Assembly (NCBI GenBank): GCA_905221605.1
Contig: CAJNDS010002470.1
Span: forward strand, 190,001-254,000
Direction of reading: 5' to 3'
DNA from: Symbiodinium natans
Taxonomy: Eukaryota; Sar; Dinophyceae; Suessiales; Symbiodiniaceae
DNA: 64,000 bases
Each line of letters starts with the position of its first letter. Positions within the stretch are counted from its first letter, which is position 1. Under the pieces are notes generated by a model. That model did no database searches and was not told where the DNA came from. It saw nothing but the letters and a program-made list of their open reading frames with translations. A program made the position numbers and the translations under genes. Shown piece after piece: positions 62,341-64,000 of this stretch.

Positions 62341-64000
62341 AGTTAGTAGAGTAAGGGGTCCCCTTGTATAGGATCAGTGCTAACGACCAGCTGTCGCATA
62401 GTCCCCTCCATGTGTCGGAGTTTGACAGGTTGGTTTCTTCCAAGGCAACGAGGCGTTCCCAGCCAAAGACTACAACAGGAGGCGCACTTGTTCTCCTCAT
62501 CGTGGACGGATGAAAGGGAGTTGTGAAGTGACCTGATATACTCCTGGAGACCTTCCTCAGCCGAAAATTCTCCGACCTGAGTTATTCCCTGGTCAGGTCC
62601 GTCTGTCGCAGCACTTTCTGGCGCAAGAGTGGACTGAAGGAGGTGTGTTTCTCACGATGAACCTGAAGTGTCAAGGCTCGCGGTGTCAAGGCTCCGTGCC
62701 ACAGCTTGTATAATGGCCTTGTCATGTTTTCGTTTGAAGAAGTTTCATGCTTCCCTGCCCCACGGGCTCTGTATGTGTACAACTTCGCCCTGCGCAGAGC
62801 ATGCAGAAGCAGTAGCAGTGACAGAAGTGCTGCAGCAGTGGCGAAGGCTTGAGCTTTCCCTGCTCGGCCCAGGGACTTGTATGATCTGTCCCATCGGGAA
62901 AACCCGAGTTTCAAGGGGCCGTTGCAGTGCAGCTCGGGGGTGTGGGCCCCGCACGGCTGCAAGACATGGTCAAAGCGGGATGCAACGCGGCCCTTTAAAC
63001 CTTAACTCTGAGGCCCTCTATGGCCCTATATGGCCAAACATCCATGATGAGTGAACATGTGGTGCTCATGAAAGTACTAGGCGGGTGTAGAAGGCACCTG
63101 CTCAGCACGCGATAACATCCTGCAGTTGGCATGTGCCATCTTTTGAGGACTGCCGGTCATGCCGGGTTGTAAGTCCTCACGGCGCTCTTAACTTGTCAGA
63201 CCTGCATCACCATAGGGTCACAGGCGAAGGTCTCAGACCCCGACATTTGTGGTGGCAGATTTTCCTGCGCTCTTGCTCCCCCAAGTGCGCAAACGCTGCA
63301 TAAATTGGGTGACACGGTTCCCCTTCCTGCTGGCATTCGACCCTGCCGCCAGCGCAGAGGCGCAGATTCCACAAGCTACAGATTCGGTGATGTCATACCT
63401 GTGGCCTCGGCCACAGTTTCGTGATGTTGCTGACCCGTTTCAATTTCTGGAAAGTTCCACCAGAGTTCCATCCTTGAGCACAGTTTCAATGAGCACCGTA
63501 GACTGCATGTGTGAAGTGAAAGCTGGCGATGACACTGTCACATGCTGGTGAATGTTGCAATGTACTGCGAAGGGCTTGTGAGCACGTTCCATCCAGCCAG
63601 CGCTTGGAAGCACTCTGTAGTTTGCCGCTACTTCGCCAAACGGACGGATCAAGTGTACGTAGCTCAAGTTTCTACAAGGAGCGCGCATCGACATTTGCAA
63701 GAACACCTAGCTTAGCATCCTTTATTGCACGGATGTGACCCAGAACAGAGGCCAGAGTCTACAGGCTCATTCAGCCCAAACAAAGACAGACTCAGACTCT
63801 GAAGCAACCTTCATGAATTATCCTGGAATTCGGCTTCCACCCGGCGCCGTGAGAGAGTGCCTGGCTTAGTTCTGGACCGCAGAATTTCTCGAGCTTGGAA
63901 TGTGGCTGTGTATTTGGGGCCGTATGGTATAGCCTGAAACCGCACACCCGAACAAACTCAAGCAGACCTAAGTAAATCGAAAACACTAAGCTTTGGCCTC
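62341..64000. other. Stretch without a recognised gene
   Basis: Frames of 60-128 codons occur on both strands (for example 62668-63054 plus against 62582-62962 minus), and none has a recognised domain. The frame 63249-63551 has a mixed composition and could be an exon. Confidence 0.35.

Overview
The window looks like nuclear DNA of a dinoflagellate, most likely a Symbiodiniaceae-type genome. The reasons are very low gene density, scattered interstitial tracts of the plant/dinoflagellate-type telomere repeat TTTAGGG in both orientations, long homopolymer and trinucleotide tracts, many short foldback elements, and a patchwork of decayed duplicated segments. No bacterial operon, rRNA, tRNA or CRISPR array was seen. 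The organism assignment is inference from style, not from a marker gene. Many of the longer open frames are by-products of microsatellites, poly-C tracts or telomere repeats and are not annotated.

The clear centrepiece is a nearly intact retroelement at 34241-40472 on the minus strand. It has 439-bp direct terminal repeats that differ at one base, and is flanked by a perfect 147-bp direct repeat that itself contains a telomere-repeat hairpin. It carries ORF1 (529 codons, no recognised domain) and ORF2 (GIY-YIG endonuclease, then a CxC-type linker, then reverse transcriptase with an FVDD active site). This order matches the permuted, N-terminal-endonuclease Penelope-like elements (Naiad/Chlamys group). 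ORF1 and ORF2 lie in one reading frame separated by a single UGA followed by CUA, a classic readthrough context, so a fused ORF1-ORF2 protein is plausible.

Layout: 0-3 kb holds a 114-bp minisatellite and a long (AGT)n tract. 3-24 kb is non-coding and rich in interstitial telomere tracts and at least four families of small inverted-repeat (MITE-like) elements. 25-30.6 kb and 42.4-51.2 kb are two copies of an old segmental duplication with rearranged block order, internal inversions, and insertions of 1.4 and 1.8 kb. Both copies carry decayed members of a family whose N-terminus reads MGQSCCCGREKPE. 34-40.6 kb is the retroelement. 51.2-52.3 kb is an AT-rich island unlike its surroundings. 53.5-57 kb is the most gene-like stretch: an exon with an eIF3g-like zinc knuckle, a possible DUF1917-like exon, and a 564-codon open frame with all five motifs of the TDP2-like endonuclease/exonuclease/phosphatase fold. 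57-64 kb returns to repeats and telomere tracts.

Comparing duplicated copies gives natural 'before and after' views. In one block a 13-bp stretch has been replaced by 40 bp of telomere repeat, and in one MITE the right terminal repeat is split by 38 bp of telomere repeat. This supports telomere DNA being added at internal breaks as the source of the many interstitial tracts.
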